64,000 nucleotides of DNA from Lumbricus terrestris (taxonomy: Eukaryota; Annelida; Clitellata; Crassiclitellata; Lumbricidae). The DNA lies in contig OX457036.1 in assembly GCA_949752735.1 (NCBI GenBank), positions 85,380,487 to 85,444,486 on the forward strand. Direction: 5' to 3'. The first letter of the stretch is position 1. Each line of letters begins with the position of its first letter. The position numbers and the translations under genes are program-made. The notes under the pieces were generated by a model. That model was not told the origin of the DNA. It saw nothing but the letters and a program-made list of their open reading frames with translations, and searched no databases. This document shows, in pieces, positions 53,982 through 64,000 of the stretch.

Positions 53982-54162
53982 GAAATCTCAAGTTATTTTT
54001 TTTGCTTTGCTGAGCTGATGTTCGACAATTTTCACGATGATCTTAATTGTTTAAGTGGAATCTTATTATTATGAAGACGGGTGTTGTCGTTATCTAGTTT
54101 GCGATAATATTTTATAGTGACAGGACTATGTGGTAGGCCTAGTAAAGTTTCTTGTATTTTTG

Positions 54163-54168
54163 AATAAA
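54163..54168 (+). terminator. Polyadenylation signal AATAAA
   Basis: AATAAA about 180 bases after the receptor stop, at a usual distance for a short 3' UTR. Confidence 0.5.
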
Positions 54169-54823
54169 TGCGCACCTGCTTTACGGGTTAAACACCGAGC
54201 TTCATGTATACTGCCTTGTAAGGGTTTCGCAGATGCAAACAGTTAACATAATTTAACGTTAAACAATTAGGCCTAACTATTGTTTCTAGTTTTGTTTCTG
54301 AACTAGCACGGTGAGGTAATTAGCTGATTGTTAGCGCGCTCTGCGCACAACCAGATACTTTTAGATCAGCTTAGAACTATTGACACTAGATCGCTTTACT
54401 AAACCAAAGATTATTTGACTTATAATAATAGTATGTTGATAAAATTATAGCAAACCGCTTAGGCTATCATTTGTTACTCTCTCTAGAATTTGAATTGTCA
54501 AATGCGAACCGAGGTATTGAACACTGTGTACATATAATTATGCCAGGATGTCAAGGCCAGAATTTCCTACGAACCCTTAACCAGTATAGACCTTCGTGAC
54601 GTGGCTTTGAGATCGAAATATCAAACTTCTGAGGTGCAAATATAACACGGTAGCACAACAACTTACAGCAGTGGCGTAGCTACCATGTGTGCAAAGCACA
54701 CGGGCCCACGACTTCCAGTGGCCAACGGAGATTGTTAAATTATCAATCTAACTTCTAATTAGAAATTCACGTCAATTTGTGGCAGATGTAGTTTTTGTGA
54801 ACCATAATGTATATAACATAAAG

Positions 54824-55925
54824 CAGAGGTCTCAAACACGCGGCCCGCGGGCCGCATGCGGCCCGCGAACCCGATTAATGCGGCCCGCGAACGGCTTCCT
54901 GGTTTTTGATTTTTTAAAGTTAGAAATCGGTTTAAAAGAATTTTACAGTTCTTTTACGATTTGAACCAATGTTTAAACTGCTTTCAACTCCTTTTGATTG
55001 GACATTGAGTCGACAACAGCAGATATAGGCCAGGGCTTTTTTTAACGTGCAGTTCTACACAAAATGTGCGTTCTAAATGGATTCGTGCAGTTGTAGAAGC
55101 ACTTCCGTCACGTTCCGTGCACTTGAAACTAGTGAAAAATAGGTAATTTTCCTCAGATTGGGAATAATTTACCATGGAGGATGAGAAAGGAGAGAAGAGG
55201 ATGTGCAGTTCTAAAAATTCCTTAAAAACAGCCCTGATATAGGCTATAATTATAGGCACATCTATTCGGAGGAATTTAGTGGACCTTCAGTGTGATGCAA
55301 AGCCGAAGAAGAAGAATGCACAGCAAAGTTTGTATGCCGGTGTCGAAAAATATAGTATCCCGGAATAATCGTATCTCCCCAGATGATGAGAAGTCGAAAA
55401 ATGTCACTTCCGCGTGTGCTTATTTTTACAAGTTAACTTCCATTTGCTTGACTTTGAACAGTGACACTAACAGGTAGGCCCTATGTTTATTTCCTATAAT
55501 TTTGGTGACTTTGGTTTAGAGGACTTAGAACATTTAGAACACTTAAGAACGCTCTGAGTCTCTAGGCCAAACTAAATTCGAGTTGAATTACTCTGAACAT
55601 TGCTTAGGAGACTTTAAAATATCAGAGTCATTTTAAATTTTGATTGCAGCATAATTTCTTCAACTATAGCGCCCACGCATTTTTCGATAATTGGGATAGA
55701 ATGTTTTTCCAATTTTTTGTAGTACCATTATAGTTAAACTTAAATAAAATATTATGTGAATTCTACAGGGCTATATCATCATTACAGTATTGTAGGCTGC
55801 AATGACACATAACTAATTCCAGTTTCACGTGCACGATTAGCCTATATTTTTATGTTGCGGCCCGCGAGTCATTCAAAATTTCAAAATTTGGCCCACGTGC
55901 TGACTTGAGTTTGAGAACCTTTATG
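54824..55925. mobile_element. hAT-like element with GCGGCCCGC subterminal repeats
   Basis: Left end cagaggtctcaaacacgcggcccgcgggccgc, right end gcggcccgcgag ... gtttgagaaccttt. Flanks acataaag and tcataaag are a 7/8 duplication. Ends resemble widespread hAT elements starting CAGaGGTCTCAAAC. The right edge is uncertain by a few bases. Confidence 0.65.
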
Positions 55926-55962
55926 TCATAAAGGTTCTCAAACATGCAGTCTTGATGATGAT

Positions 55963-56193
55963 GTGTGCTCTGGTCTGTTGTTCGCCCATGCGTTATCTGA
56001 CTGTGACAGCGCTTCAGGAATATATGGGATCGGTAAGAAGTCAATCTTCCAGAAATTTGCCAGGGGCATTCCTGTTGTTCGCAGAGGTTCGAATATCTTC
56101 TGCACTCCAAACGCAGATCAAATTACCGTAGAGGCCACTGGCTGCACAGCAATGGATTTCATGTTCCAGGAGTCTAATCTGAATCGTTACTAG
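55963..56193 (+). pseudogene. FEN1/XPG-like family fragment inside a hAT element
   Basis: LLFAHALSDCDSASGIYGIG then KKSIFQKF resembles the HALTGCDTxSxxxGxGKK block of the family seen in the pseudogene at 60-1420. It also resembles the GCDY...GIGPKxA helix-hairpin block of FEN1/XPG nucleases. Only about 75 codons remain; no start or upstream domain is found. Confidence 0.5.
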
Positions 56194-56294
56194 CTCAATG
56201 ATACCGGTCTTACATTGTCAAACAGGGGTCCATGCGGGACCTCTGCACACGGGCCCTTGAAAAGCTATAGCTACGCCACTGACTTACAGGACAC

Positions 56295-56467
56295 CTTTTC
56301 ATGTATGCTCATTTTTACGTCGGTGCTGGTTTTCTTATTCATGAGGAATAGCCAGAGCAGTCTGCCTACGTGGCGCCAAATTAGGGCCCTTAAGTGGGAC
56401 TCGCATGAGCTCACACGGGTCCAGAGGCGGATACAGAAATTTTCGAAGGGGGCCTACATTTTTGGTC
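56295..56467. repeat. Left direct repeat (173 bp)
   Basis: Matches 58175-58347: starts cttttcatgtatgctc and ends tttggtc. Confidence 0.93.
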
Positions 56468-56468
56468 A

Positions 56469-56598
56469 CACAGCGGAAGTCAAGCACAAACACCCACACA
56501 AGGACCCCTATGAAGGCCGCACGTCAAGCGTACAGAAAACCTTCACAGGAAGGCCCCCATGAAGGCTACATACCCGACCCCCACAAGAAGCATAACCC
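56469..56598 (+). repeat. Left inverted-repeat arm (130 bp)
   Basis: cacagcggaagtcaagc ... agcataaccc, complement of 58045-58174. Confidence 0.93.
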
Positions 56599-57003
56599 TT
56601 CGCAAATTAAACGCATACAATGCAAATAGTAGAATAAACACCTCAATAATACAATTAATTGATAAAACACAAATCAGAAAATGGCGTAATGATGCAAAAC
56701 AAACCAAACAATAAAATAATGCAATCAAAAATATGAGGCCAGAAAGGCAAGAAACAAAATTGTCAGATTGGAATTAATTAAAGCAATCATTGATCCAAAA
56801 TTAAAGCCAAAAGATTGTTTAAGTTCTCAAAATCAATTCCTACTATGTTAAGGTTATTATGCAGGTTCTTTTGCCAAGGTGTAGGGAATTTAGCACTAAT
56901 AAGATGATTTCTTAAATTTCTACCATTTCTAAAAGCAATCATTGGGGCTGATTTAAAATATTATTGCAGTTCTAGGTTTTCGCTCACAAATTCCATCCAA
57001 AGT

Positions 57004-57951
57004 TTAAAAAGTAATTTTTCTAAGACAACTTCTCTTTTCAAATTTACTTTCATAGATTAAAATTAATATAGGTTTATCAGTTACATCTGGTTTAACCTTA
57101 TATTTAAGTAAATCTAGTCTATCTGTCTGACTTAATTTAAGAATAGCTTTATTTAAAATACTGTCAGGGTAACCCCTTAATTTAAAAGAATTAGACATCT
57201 TAATAATTTGGGATTGTAAGTCTTCAGGTTCAGAAATAATTCGTTTTAATCTCAAAAATTGGCCAAAGGGAATAGCTCTCTTTGTGTGGAGTGCATGGTT
57301 ACTAAGATAATTAAGGTACAACTTTTTATCAGTCGGTTTAGTATACAAAGTAGTCTGTAAGCACATATTATTTTTAATTACTTTAACATCTAGAAATGGA
57401 ATTTCAGTTGTAGAGTGGTTTAAAGTAAATCTGAAATTTGGATGAAAAGCATTTAAAATATTAAAATATATCTCAAGTTCCTTATAGGTTTTATTCCAAA
57501 TACCAAAGAGGTCATCAATGAACCTATCATGAGTCCAACTTAATTCAGGGTGAGCAAGGTTAAATTTTTCAAAAAATTTATACATTATAATATTCGCAGC
57601 TTGCACGGATGAACTCCCTCCCATAGTAAGACCTTGGGTTTGTTTGTATAAAATACCATTAAATGTAAAAAAACAATTATTAAGAGTAAAATCTAAGATT
57701 TTTTTTAATAAGGTAGGCGGAATAGGTTTAATATCTATTTTATAATATTTCCAATGATCTAATGTCTTAAGGTAATGGTCAATAATAAATTCAATTCCTA
57801 AATCAATTGGTATATTTGTATAAAGTGCTTCCACGTCCATTGTAACTAAGATGGTTTCTCTGGTAATTAATTTATTATATTTATTTATTTTATTAAGGAA
57901 ATCAGTGGTATCTTTGATTAAGTTTGGAATTTGATTTTCTCCTATTTTCAA
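57004..57951 (-). pseudogene. Penelope-like reverse transcriptase, partial
   Basis: 315 codons. TMDVEALYTNIP (~38-48), KQTQGLTMGGSSS (~103-115) and the catalytic RFIDDLFGIW (~143-152) are the RT motifs in Penelope form. IPFLDVKV and LYTKPTDKKLYLNYLSNHALH follow. The motif KIHKPGNPIRPI that belongs just upstream is in another frame (about 58045-58010), so a frame break lies near 57950. Downstream, past the stop, AFRNGRNLRNHLISAKF (about 56945-56890) continues the RT tail in a further frame. No GIY-YIG domain is seen before the left arm. Confidence 0.88.
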
Positions 57952-58044
57952 TAATTGCTGTATATATATTTATGCAATTTATTCGTTAAACTGTTACACT
58001 GCGAAATAATAGGTCTAATAGGGTTCCCTGGTTTGTGGATTTTT

Positions 58045-58174
58045 GGGTTATGCTTCTTGTGGGGGTCGGGTATGTAGCCTTCATGGGGGCCTTCCTGTGA
58101 AGGTTTTCTGTACGCTTGACGTGCGGCCTTCATAGGGGTCCTTGTGTGGGTGTTTGTGCTTGACTTCCGCTGTG
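58045..58174 (-). repeat. Right inverted-repeat arm (130 bp)
   Basis: Complement of 56469-56598. On the minus strand its open frame leads directly into the first RT motif. Confidence 0.93.
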
Positions 58175-58347
58175 CTTTTCATGTATGCTCATTTTTACGT
58201 CGGTGCTGGTTTTCTTATTCATGAGGAATAGCCAGAGCAGTCTGCCTACGTGGCGCCAAATTAGGGCCCTTAAGTGGGACTCGCATGAGCTCACACGGGT
58301 CCAGAGGCGGATACAGAAATTTTCGAAGGGGGCCTACAATTTTGGTC
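58175..58347. repeat. Right direct repeat (173 bp)
   Basis: Copy of 56295-56467 with one difference noticed. Confidence 0.93.
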
Positions 58348-58631
58348 TTAGGTCGACCAAAATTTTGTTGATCTTTCGCCGAAAAAAATGCTGAGCTTTT
58401 TTAGTCACTTGGTCGAAATGCCTTGAAAATATCCCAATTTTTCAATGATAAGATAATAGATGACTAGTGTTGTTTCTTTTTTTAGTCGTATGCTGCTCTT
58501 TCTCTCTCACCTTTTCCCGCAGCATTTTTTGAAATCTTGTTGAAACCTGACGGGGGAGGGTCCTGTGCACATTTCTGAATGGGCCATGGCCGGATTGGCC
58601 CCCTCTGGATTCGCCCATGCACGGGTCCCAT

Positions 58632-58955
58632 CTATTGTATTGTATTGTATTGTATTGTATTTAAACATTTATAAAGCGCCTCTAGTAGGGTAAATCGTTC
58701 AGAGGCGCTCCCAGTGCGCAAGGCCCCGTGAGAAGAAGCAGGTTTTGAGAAGAGACAGAGCAGAGGAGAGACTGACAGACAGAAGAGTTGAGCGAACAGA
58801 AGGAGACAGAGAATTCCAGAGAGAAGGACCAATTGAGACAAAAGATCGAGACTGAGCCATAGCAGTTCTAGACCGGGGAACCAATAGGTCAAGTCTGTTG
58901 GATGAGCGAAGTGGACGTCGTCTAATGTTGACAGGAACATGGCTAAGTGGTTTTT
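58632..58955 (-). mobile_element. LINE 3' end with (CAATA)n tail
   Basis: Minus-strand SLWNSLSPSVRSTLLSVSLS then LKTCFFSRGLAHWERL is a typical C-terminus of LINE RT proteins. A tail of TATTG repeats (58634-58660 on plus) marks the 3' end. The 5' part is truncated. Confidence 0.75.
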
Positions 58956-58967
58956 TTAGTTGTCGTG

Positions 58968-59711
58968 GGTGTTCCACAGACAAACTAAACATAAACGTCT
59001 CGAAAACCAAGGAGATCATTTTCAGGCGTCCTGGTATCGAACGCTCCTTAGACCACTGTCTGCCTCTACCCGGTATTGAGCAGCTGAGCAGTGTCGGGTT
59101 GTTAGGAATCATCTTACAAGCTAACCTCTCTTTCTCAAGTCATGTTAACTACATTCTTATTATAATAAACCAGCGATACTTTCTACTGAACCAGCTGAGA
59201 CATCAGGGCCTACATATCTCGAAGCTGGACGTAATATTTCAAGCTATCGTTGTCTCTAGAGTCATGTATGCACTACCTTCATTTGCTGGATTTCTTACGG
59301 CACATGATATTGCGCGCGTCAATGCTGCCCTAAAAAAGGCTCGTCGATGGCAAATCTCTGAGAAGATTCATACAGTGGAAGAGCTGATTGCTCGAGCAGA
59401 CAAGAAGCTCTTCAAGAGAGCTCAATTCTTTGGCCATTGCATTCACCAGCTCCTGCCACCTCTTCGGGAGGACAAGTATCAACTTCGCAAGAGAGGACAT
59501 CCTTTCCTGTTGCCTCTCGTTAAAACAAATTTTATTTAAAAACAGTTTCATTAACAGATGCATTTATAATTATATTTAGATACAAGCTAACATGATTTTA
59601 ATTGCTGTTCTCTATCGTAGTTAGATATATGTATGTATTCGTTTTTGTTATACAATGTAATGCATGTGCGCTTGACATATGCAAATAAAGGCTACTTACT
59701 TACTTACTTAC
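58968..59711 (+). mobile_element. LINE RT C-terminal fragment with (TACT)n tail
   Basis: Plus-strand frame to 59539: LNINVSKTKEIIF, GLLGIILQANLSFSSHV, SRVMYALPSFAGFL, RVNAALKKARRW, the RT thumb and C-terminal region of a non-LTR element. Then aataaa and a tacttacttactta tail (about 59692-59711). It meets the opposing LINE end at about 58960 with no RT palm. Confidence 0.82.
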
Positions 59712-62489
59712 AAGCCTGTCTGTCGTCTGTCAAATTTTGTGCAGAGGCTCACCTGACGGCAGTGACGGGGATTATTTAAAAATTCAATAGGTCAACACCG
59801 AATGGTGCTGTAAGTTTTATCAACTAAACTAAAGTGCAAAATGTGTATGCATAGTAAATGCATCGAGTGTAATATTGTGCTACAGCATTAGCCTATACTG
59901 CTTTGTGACAAGGACTTAGGTAAACACGTGTGCTGCATTGTTGTTGTCTATTCACCAGTAACTTCCTTGCATCTTGTTTTTAAACGTTCTTCTGATAACT
60001 CATGGCTAACTATAAGAACCTAGCGCAGTAAAACATGTTAACATAAGCACGCACGTACAAGTATGGTGCAGGTCTATTATAGTAGGCTACCGGGTATATG
60101 CTCACATTCACGCACACTCAGTCACATGACTATACAGAGCGGCATTATTTATTTACTTTTGTGTTAGAAGGTATTTGAGTTTCAAGTGCATCCATCCGTT
60201 CACTTATTCGACTCATTGTGTACACCGCCTTACCGACCAGACAAAAGAGAACAGCCATAGAGTGTTGGTAAAACACGTGTGGGCTTTTCACTGCAGATGT
60301 GTAGCCAACCACGGAAAAACCACGCTGCCTGACATAGTCACATTACATTGGCGTAAATTCTTATAATGTGCTCAACATACATGGTCGCATGCATTGCATA
60401 TCTAACATTATAAATGACATCAACAGAATCGAAGCATTAGAAGATGCCTATTTGTTTTAGAATTTTATTTTGCTTCACAGTCATTTCAAAGGTTTTAGTT
60501 GTTTAAAAAGACACCCATATAAATTAAGCTTTACAAATGATGCGTAGACGCTTATCAATAAATTCTCTCTAGCTTACAGACAACAGTTACTGAACATCGT
60601 TCCGTGGTCATCATAATATAGCTTTAACCTGTTTGCTGTGGCGACAGATTATCTCTTTATCCTAAATAAACATTGGAATAAATCTGCGCTGGTATTGAAT
60701 GTGTTTCTGAACACAATCCTGAATAATTACAACTAAAAAGATCTCTCAGGACTTCATAATGCAAATGAAGCACGCTTCTAAAGATACATTTTTGCAATTT
60801 AGAAAATGTGTTCCACCCTCCCCAATGGTTGGGTCACTTTTCATGTAATAGGACCATCAATTTCAATTGCATTGCATATCCTTGACATATTAACTGTTTT
60901 GCCTTGGGTTTGCAAAGATTAGGCCTACATAAGGCCTTCATGTGCGCTACTCTCAGTATTTATATTGATGTATATCAGGCGATAACAATTACCCAGGTAT
61001 GTCTTATGTTATTTTGGTTAATCTGGATGAATGTTGCATGTGCTGTGAGGACACAATCACTTGATTTTTAGGTCGGGTTGGCTCAATTATAGGTTTTTTG
61101 ATGATCAGGGTAGGTCAGCTTATTATTTTCACAGAGTTTATAGTAGTAGCTGGAAGTAGGCTAGTCTATAGATATACGTTGACTCATGATGATCAGACTT
61201 ATATCTAAAGCGCAGACTAACTTCCTTGTTCATTAATGAAGATTTTGTGACTTGCTCTGCAGTAGCTCGAATGTATCGAAATGGTTATAACAAATGAATG
61301 CTCTTGAATGTGTTGGACGTCCATGTGGTGGTCTCTACAAATTTCAACAAAGTCGAGGCCTTTGTTGACCCTGGCAGAAGGAACGCTTGACCTCACGAAC
61401 ACAATAATTATTGAATGCACAGCTTTAATAGCACAATTCTGAATAGAAAACCATGGCATGCACTGCCATTATAATTATATATAATATATTAAACCTACTC
61501 TCTTCTCAAGTAGTATTGCAGCCTTCATGATGTTACCAATACACTTGATTAGCTGCCTCAGTGGACTCTTTTTAATCAAAGCTTAAAACTCATCTGTTTG
61601 CTTAGGCTTATCCCGCATTTAGGTCTTTGCGAGGTGCCCTTGTAGCGGTAAGTTCAGCAACTGTCTCGTAAACATGGGTTCTTGTTTTTGATTTAAACGA
61701 TACAGTTGACAATAGGAATCCAGCTTTCAAGTGTCAAAAGTTCAAAACAATCTATAGTACCGGGTAGTCAAAAATGCATAAGAAAAATTAAAGAGCTGTT
61801 CGTATTCTAAACTTCATGTGCGCTACTCTCAGTATTTTGATCCATGAGTCGTGGTTTTCAAAACAGTTCAACTTTGTTTTTCATAAAAGCGAAATAAACT
61901 TTCTACAATAATTATAGTGTTTTGGTAGACTTGTGCAGCCTATAGGCCTATTAGTTTACTTCTTAGGCGCTAGGCATGCTTCAGTGCGTTTAGTTGAGAT
62001 TGGGGTTCCGCACAAAAATATTAGGACACAAAGGTTTCCGTGGCCCAAAAAGTTTAGGAAACGCTGGTATATCACAATGGGAAGTGATCTTAACCATTCT
62101 TACGTCCGCATAGGCTACTCAGGCAAGCGAATCGTTGGCCCCAAACCATGATTTCACACCAACTTGTGCTACTTCCTCGTTGTCTAGTCACTGCATGAAA
62201 TTGTTGTTGCCGAGCAAATACAAAAATATTGTCGGACAATATGGATGGAAATCGGATATTTTCTGGATTGTATTTATTATGCATCGTTCAAATAAATCTA
62301 TTGTCATTCGTCGTTGAAGGTCAGTTTGTCTATTGAATGAGAATACGCTTGTGAATATTTGCTAATAGATCGCTCCATCATTAGCCTATGTGTTAAAACG
62401 TCATGTGTCCTATGCCAAATCATTCATTATTATAGGCCTAATGTCATTTAGTCTAACGTGTGATAGGCCTATATAATCTAATCTAATAC
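59712..62489. other. Intergenic stretch, no gene recognised
   Basis: AT-rich. The phrase cttcatgtgcgctactctcagtatt occurs twice (about 60937 and 61811), indicating small dispersed repeats. No open frame with known content. Confidence 0.5.
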
Positions 62490-62900
62490 AAAATTCGCAA
62501 AGCGTTTCTCTCAGCGCAGCGATTATTATTAAGAAGCGCTCTCAGCGTAACAGGCCCAAGAAACGAGAAAGGTCTTCAAGCATCGAAAAGATGCAGATGA
62601 ATTTCCTACAAGAATCCTGCTACGAATTCCAGAGGGAAGGTGATTCCAAATTGTGGGACCCACAATAGCAAACCCCCGATGTTGGGTGAATGAGGTTCTT
62701 GATCTATGTAGGCTACAAATAGATCAAAGCGGTCGGCAGAACGAAGAGGGCGTGAAGATCTTGCAGAGAGAGGCATGCGCAATTGCGCATTAAGTCGGAG
62801 GTTTTTAGGGCATTTCAGGCGCTAAGCCCTGCAGGGACTTGGTAACTAGGTGCGAGACCTTGTATCGACGTGACTTGCGACGATGCGTACACACTCATCA
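62490..62900 (-). mobile_element. Old LINE 3' remnant
   Basis: Minus-strand pattern gaattccagagggaaggtgattccaaattgtgggacc (plus reading) and the cagaacgaagagggcgtg block parallel the LINE end at 58.7-58.9 kb (gaattccagagagaaggacc; gatgagcgaagtggacg). Frames are broken. Confidence 0.5.
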
Positions 62901-63692
62901 GATGCACAGTGCATACAGTTTAAAGTTAGCCTACAGATAAGGAGCAGCAATAGCCTAAATACAAAATGGCTCTTGAAATTGGTGCTTCATAATAATTAAT
63001 AAATAAAAAATACATGCATGATTTGGATTGCACCCAAAGTTTGCTGTTTTATAATTATACACCAGTCATTTATTTTAAGGATGCCAGATCGGGCATATTT
63101 TTAATCGTTATTGGCAAAATTGAATTCTTGTAACCAGGTAACCTACATATAATTTTATTTAACCGGTATCTGAATAGCCTGTATCTAAGACCAGCAACTG
63201 CATGTGTTCCAAAGCAAGCCATATTTAGGTAACTATCTAGAAGATCAGAAACGTCCATTGACGCATAGGCCTACCATGAAATAGTCAATTTGGTGCATGT
63301 TTTCTAAACATAGGCCTGCTCAAGAGTTACGTAGGCTAAGCGCCGAAAACACCAGACTGAAAATCACTGATGCAGTAGTCCTAGTCAGCATTTATGCTGA
63401 TCGCATCAGTACCCCTGCTGTTTTTATATGGAGACATAAATTTTGCTATCACTAAGCCGCACGATAAATAGGGCCTACTAATTGATACCTTATTATTATA
63501 AGCAAATCCACAGATCTGCGGTTTCTAGTAGTTTTTCTTACAAATCAGCTCAGTTTTTACATCAAACGGATGCCCGTCTTTTAGTAAAGTTGTGATGTTA
63601 ATATGCTGCATTAGAGATGGATGAAAATCGAATATTAATATGAATAAGTGTGAGCTTGAATTTCTTTCCATTTGCACATTATTGCTATGAAG

Positions 63693-63844
63693 GTAAGATT
63701 GAAGACAGCTACATTGGTTGTTACAACGACGCCTACAACCAGTCTGCCATGCAGAAAAGTTCAATTCCGAACAACACTCCATTGACTATACAGCGATGCA
63801 TTGAACAATGTCGACTTCTTAATGCAACTTATGCCGGACTCCAG
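63693..63844 (+). CDS. WSC-domain exon of another gene (partial)
   Basis: Open frame with SYIGCYNDAYN...PLTIQRCIEQCRLLNATYAGLQ ending at a gtgata donor. The YxGCYxD...M/LTxxxCxxxCxxxxYxYAGLQ pattern is the WSC carbohydrate-binding domain; its last part (GxxCxCG) should be on the next exon outside the window. The acceptor may be at 63692 or 63697. Same strand as the receptor gene, about 9.7 kb past its end. Confidence 0.7.
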
Positions 63845-64000
63845 GTGATATAGGCCTATCGACCTATAGCAAATGTTGCCTACCATTAGAGCTATGATTC
63901 ATTTGCATTGATTTACGCATTCATTTATCCACCAATTTATATTATTTACTTGGCGCTAATAACCTTTAAAGCGCTTATATAAAACACAATAGAGCAATAC

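Larger units (their letters stand above)
54669..56281. mobile_element. hAT-type element holding a second element and a nuclease-like gene fragment
   Basis: 1613 bp, cagtggcgtagctacc ... gctatagctacgccactg. Target duplication acttacag at 54661-54668 and 56282-56289. Inside are another terminal-repeat element (54824-55925) and a FEN1/XPG-like fragment (55963-56193). No transposase is seen. Confidence 0.88.
56295..58347 (-). mobile_element. Penelope-like element framed by 130-bp inverted and 173-bp direct repeats
   Basis: Order: direct repeat 56295-56467, inverted-repeat arm 56469-56598, body with a minus-strand Penelope RT, inverted arm 58045-58174, direct repeat 58175-58347. The direct copies differ at one base noticed (tacatttt / tacaattt). 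The arms are perfect or nearly perfect complements. Penelope-like elements are known for terminal-repeat-like duplications and inverted partial copies. The 5' part of the RT and the GIY-YIG endonuclease are missing, so it is dead. Confidence 0.82.

Overview
The window looks like nuclear DNA of an invertebrate animal, probably a marine deuterostome such as an echinoderm. It has short exons with GT/AG borders and long AT-rich introns. Most of it is nested transposons: Ty3/gypsy-like LTR elements (two of them apparently of the deuterostome Gmr1 type), hAT, piggyBac-like and pogo-like DNA elements, a Penelope-like element and LINE fragments. Microsatellites are frequent. The organism call is inference; no host gene here is diagnostic on its own.

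The one host gene I can follow is a plus-strand receptor-type protein tyrosine phosphatase, about 10.27-53.98 kb. I traced 22 exons whose phases fit: two calcium-binding EGF-like modules, a transmembrane segment, a juxtamembrane part, a catalytic phosphatase domain (D1) and a degenerate second domain (D2) that has lost the catalytic motif. The D1 exon pair carrying the WPD loop and the HC-X5-R loop occurs twice (18.75/19.45 kb and 31.79/34.12 kb) with identical exon lengths and phases, so the gene may have two alternative catalytic cassettes. The extracellular 5' exons are not visible. A plus-strand WSC-type exon at 63.7 kb belongs to another gene, possibly a related tandem neighbour.

Layout. 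0-3.8 kb: a decayed minus-strand gene of a FEN1/XPG-like family, a 153-bp tandem repeat and two tRNA-like repeats. 3.8-9.4 kb: a complete but internally deleted LTR retrotransposon (5-bp target duplication). 10.3-19.6 kb: receptor exons with microsatellites and one hAT MITE. 19.7-31.7 kb: a Gmr1-type retrotransposon (integrase before reverse transcriptase) whose gag is split by a second LTR element with an unfamiliar 824-codon ORF, followed by a piggyBac-like element. 31.8-35.1 kb: second catalytic cassette with a pogo-like element in its intron. 35.5-47.3 kb: a LINE next to GAT repeats, interrupted by a gypsy element, whose 3' LTR is itself interrupted by another gypsy element. 47.6-54 kb: D2 exons among hAT elements. 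54.7-59.7 kb: nested hAT elements, a Penelope-like element framed by inverted and direct repeats, and two opposing LINE 3' ends. 59.7-64 kb: mostly no recognisable coding, then the WSC exon.

The most interesting points are the duplicated catalytic exon cassette, an LTR promoter built from tandem E2F-like plus NRF-1-like sites, several retrotransposon ORFs that stay open although RT, RNase H or integrase cores are missing, the unusual frame around the Penelope element, and the FEN1/XPG-like family remnants found both alone and inside a hAT element.
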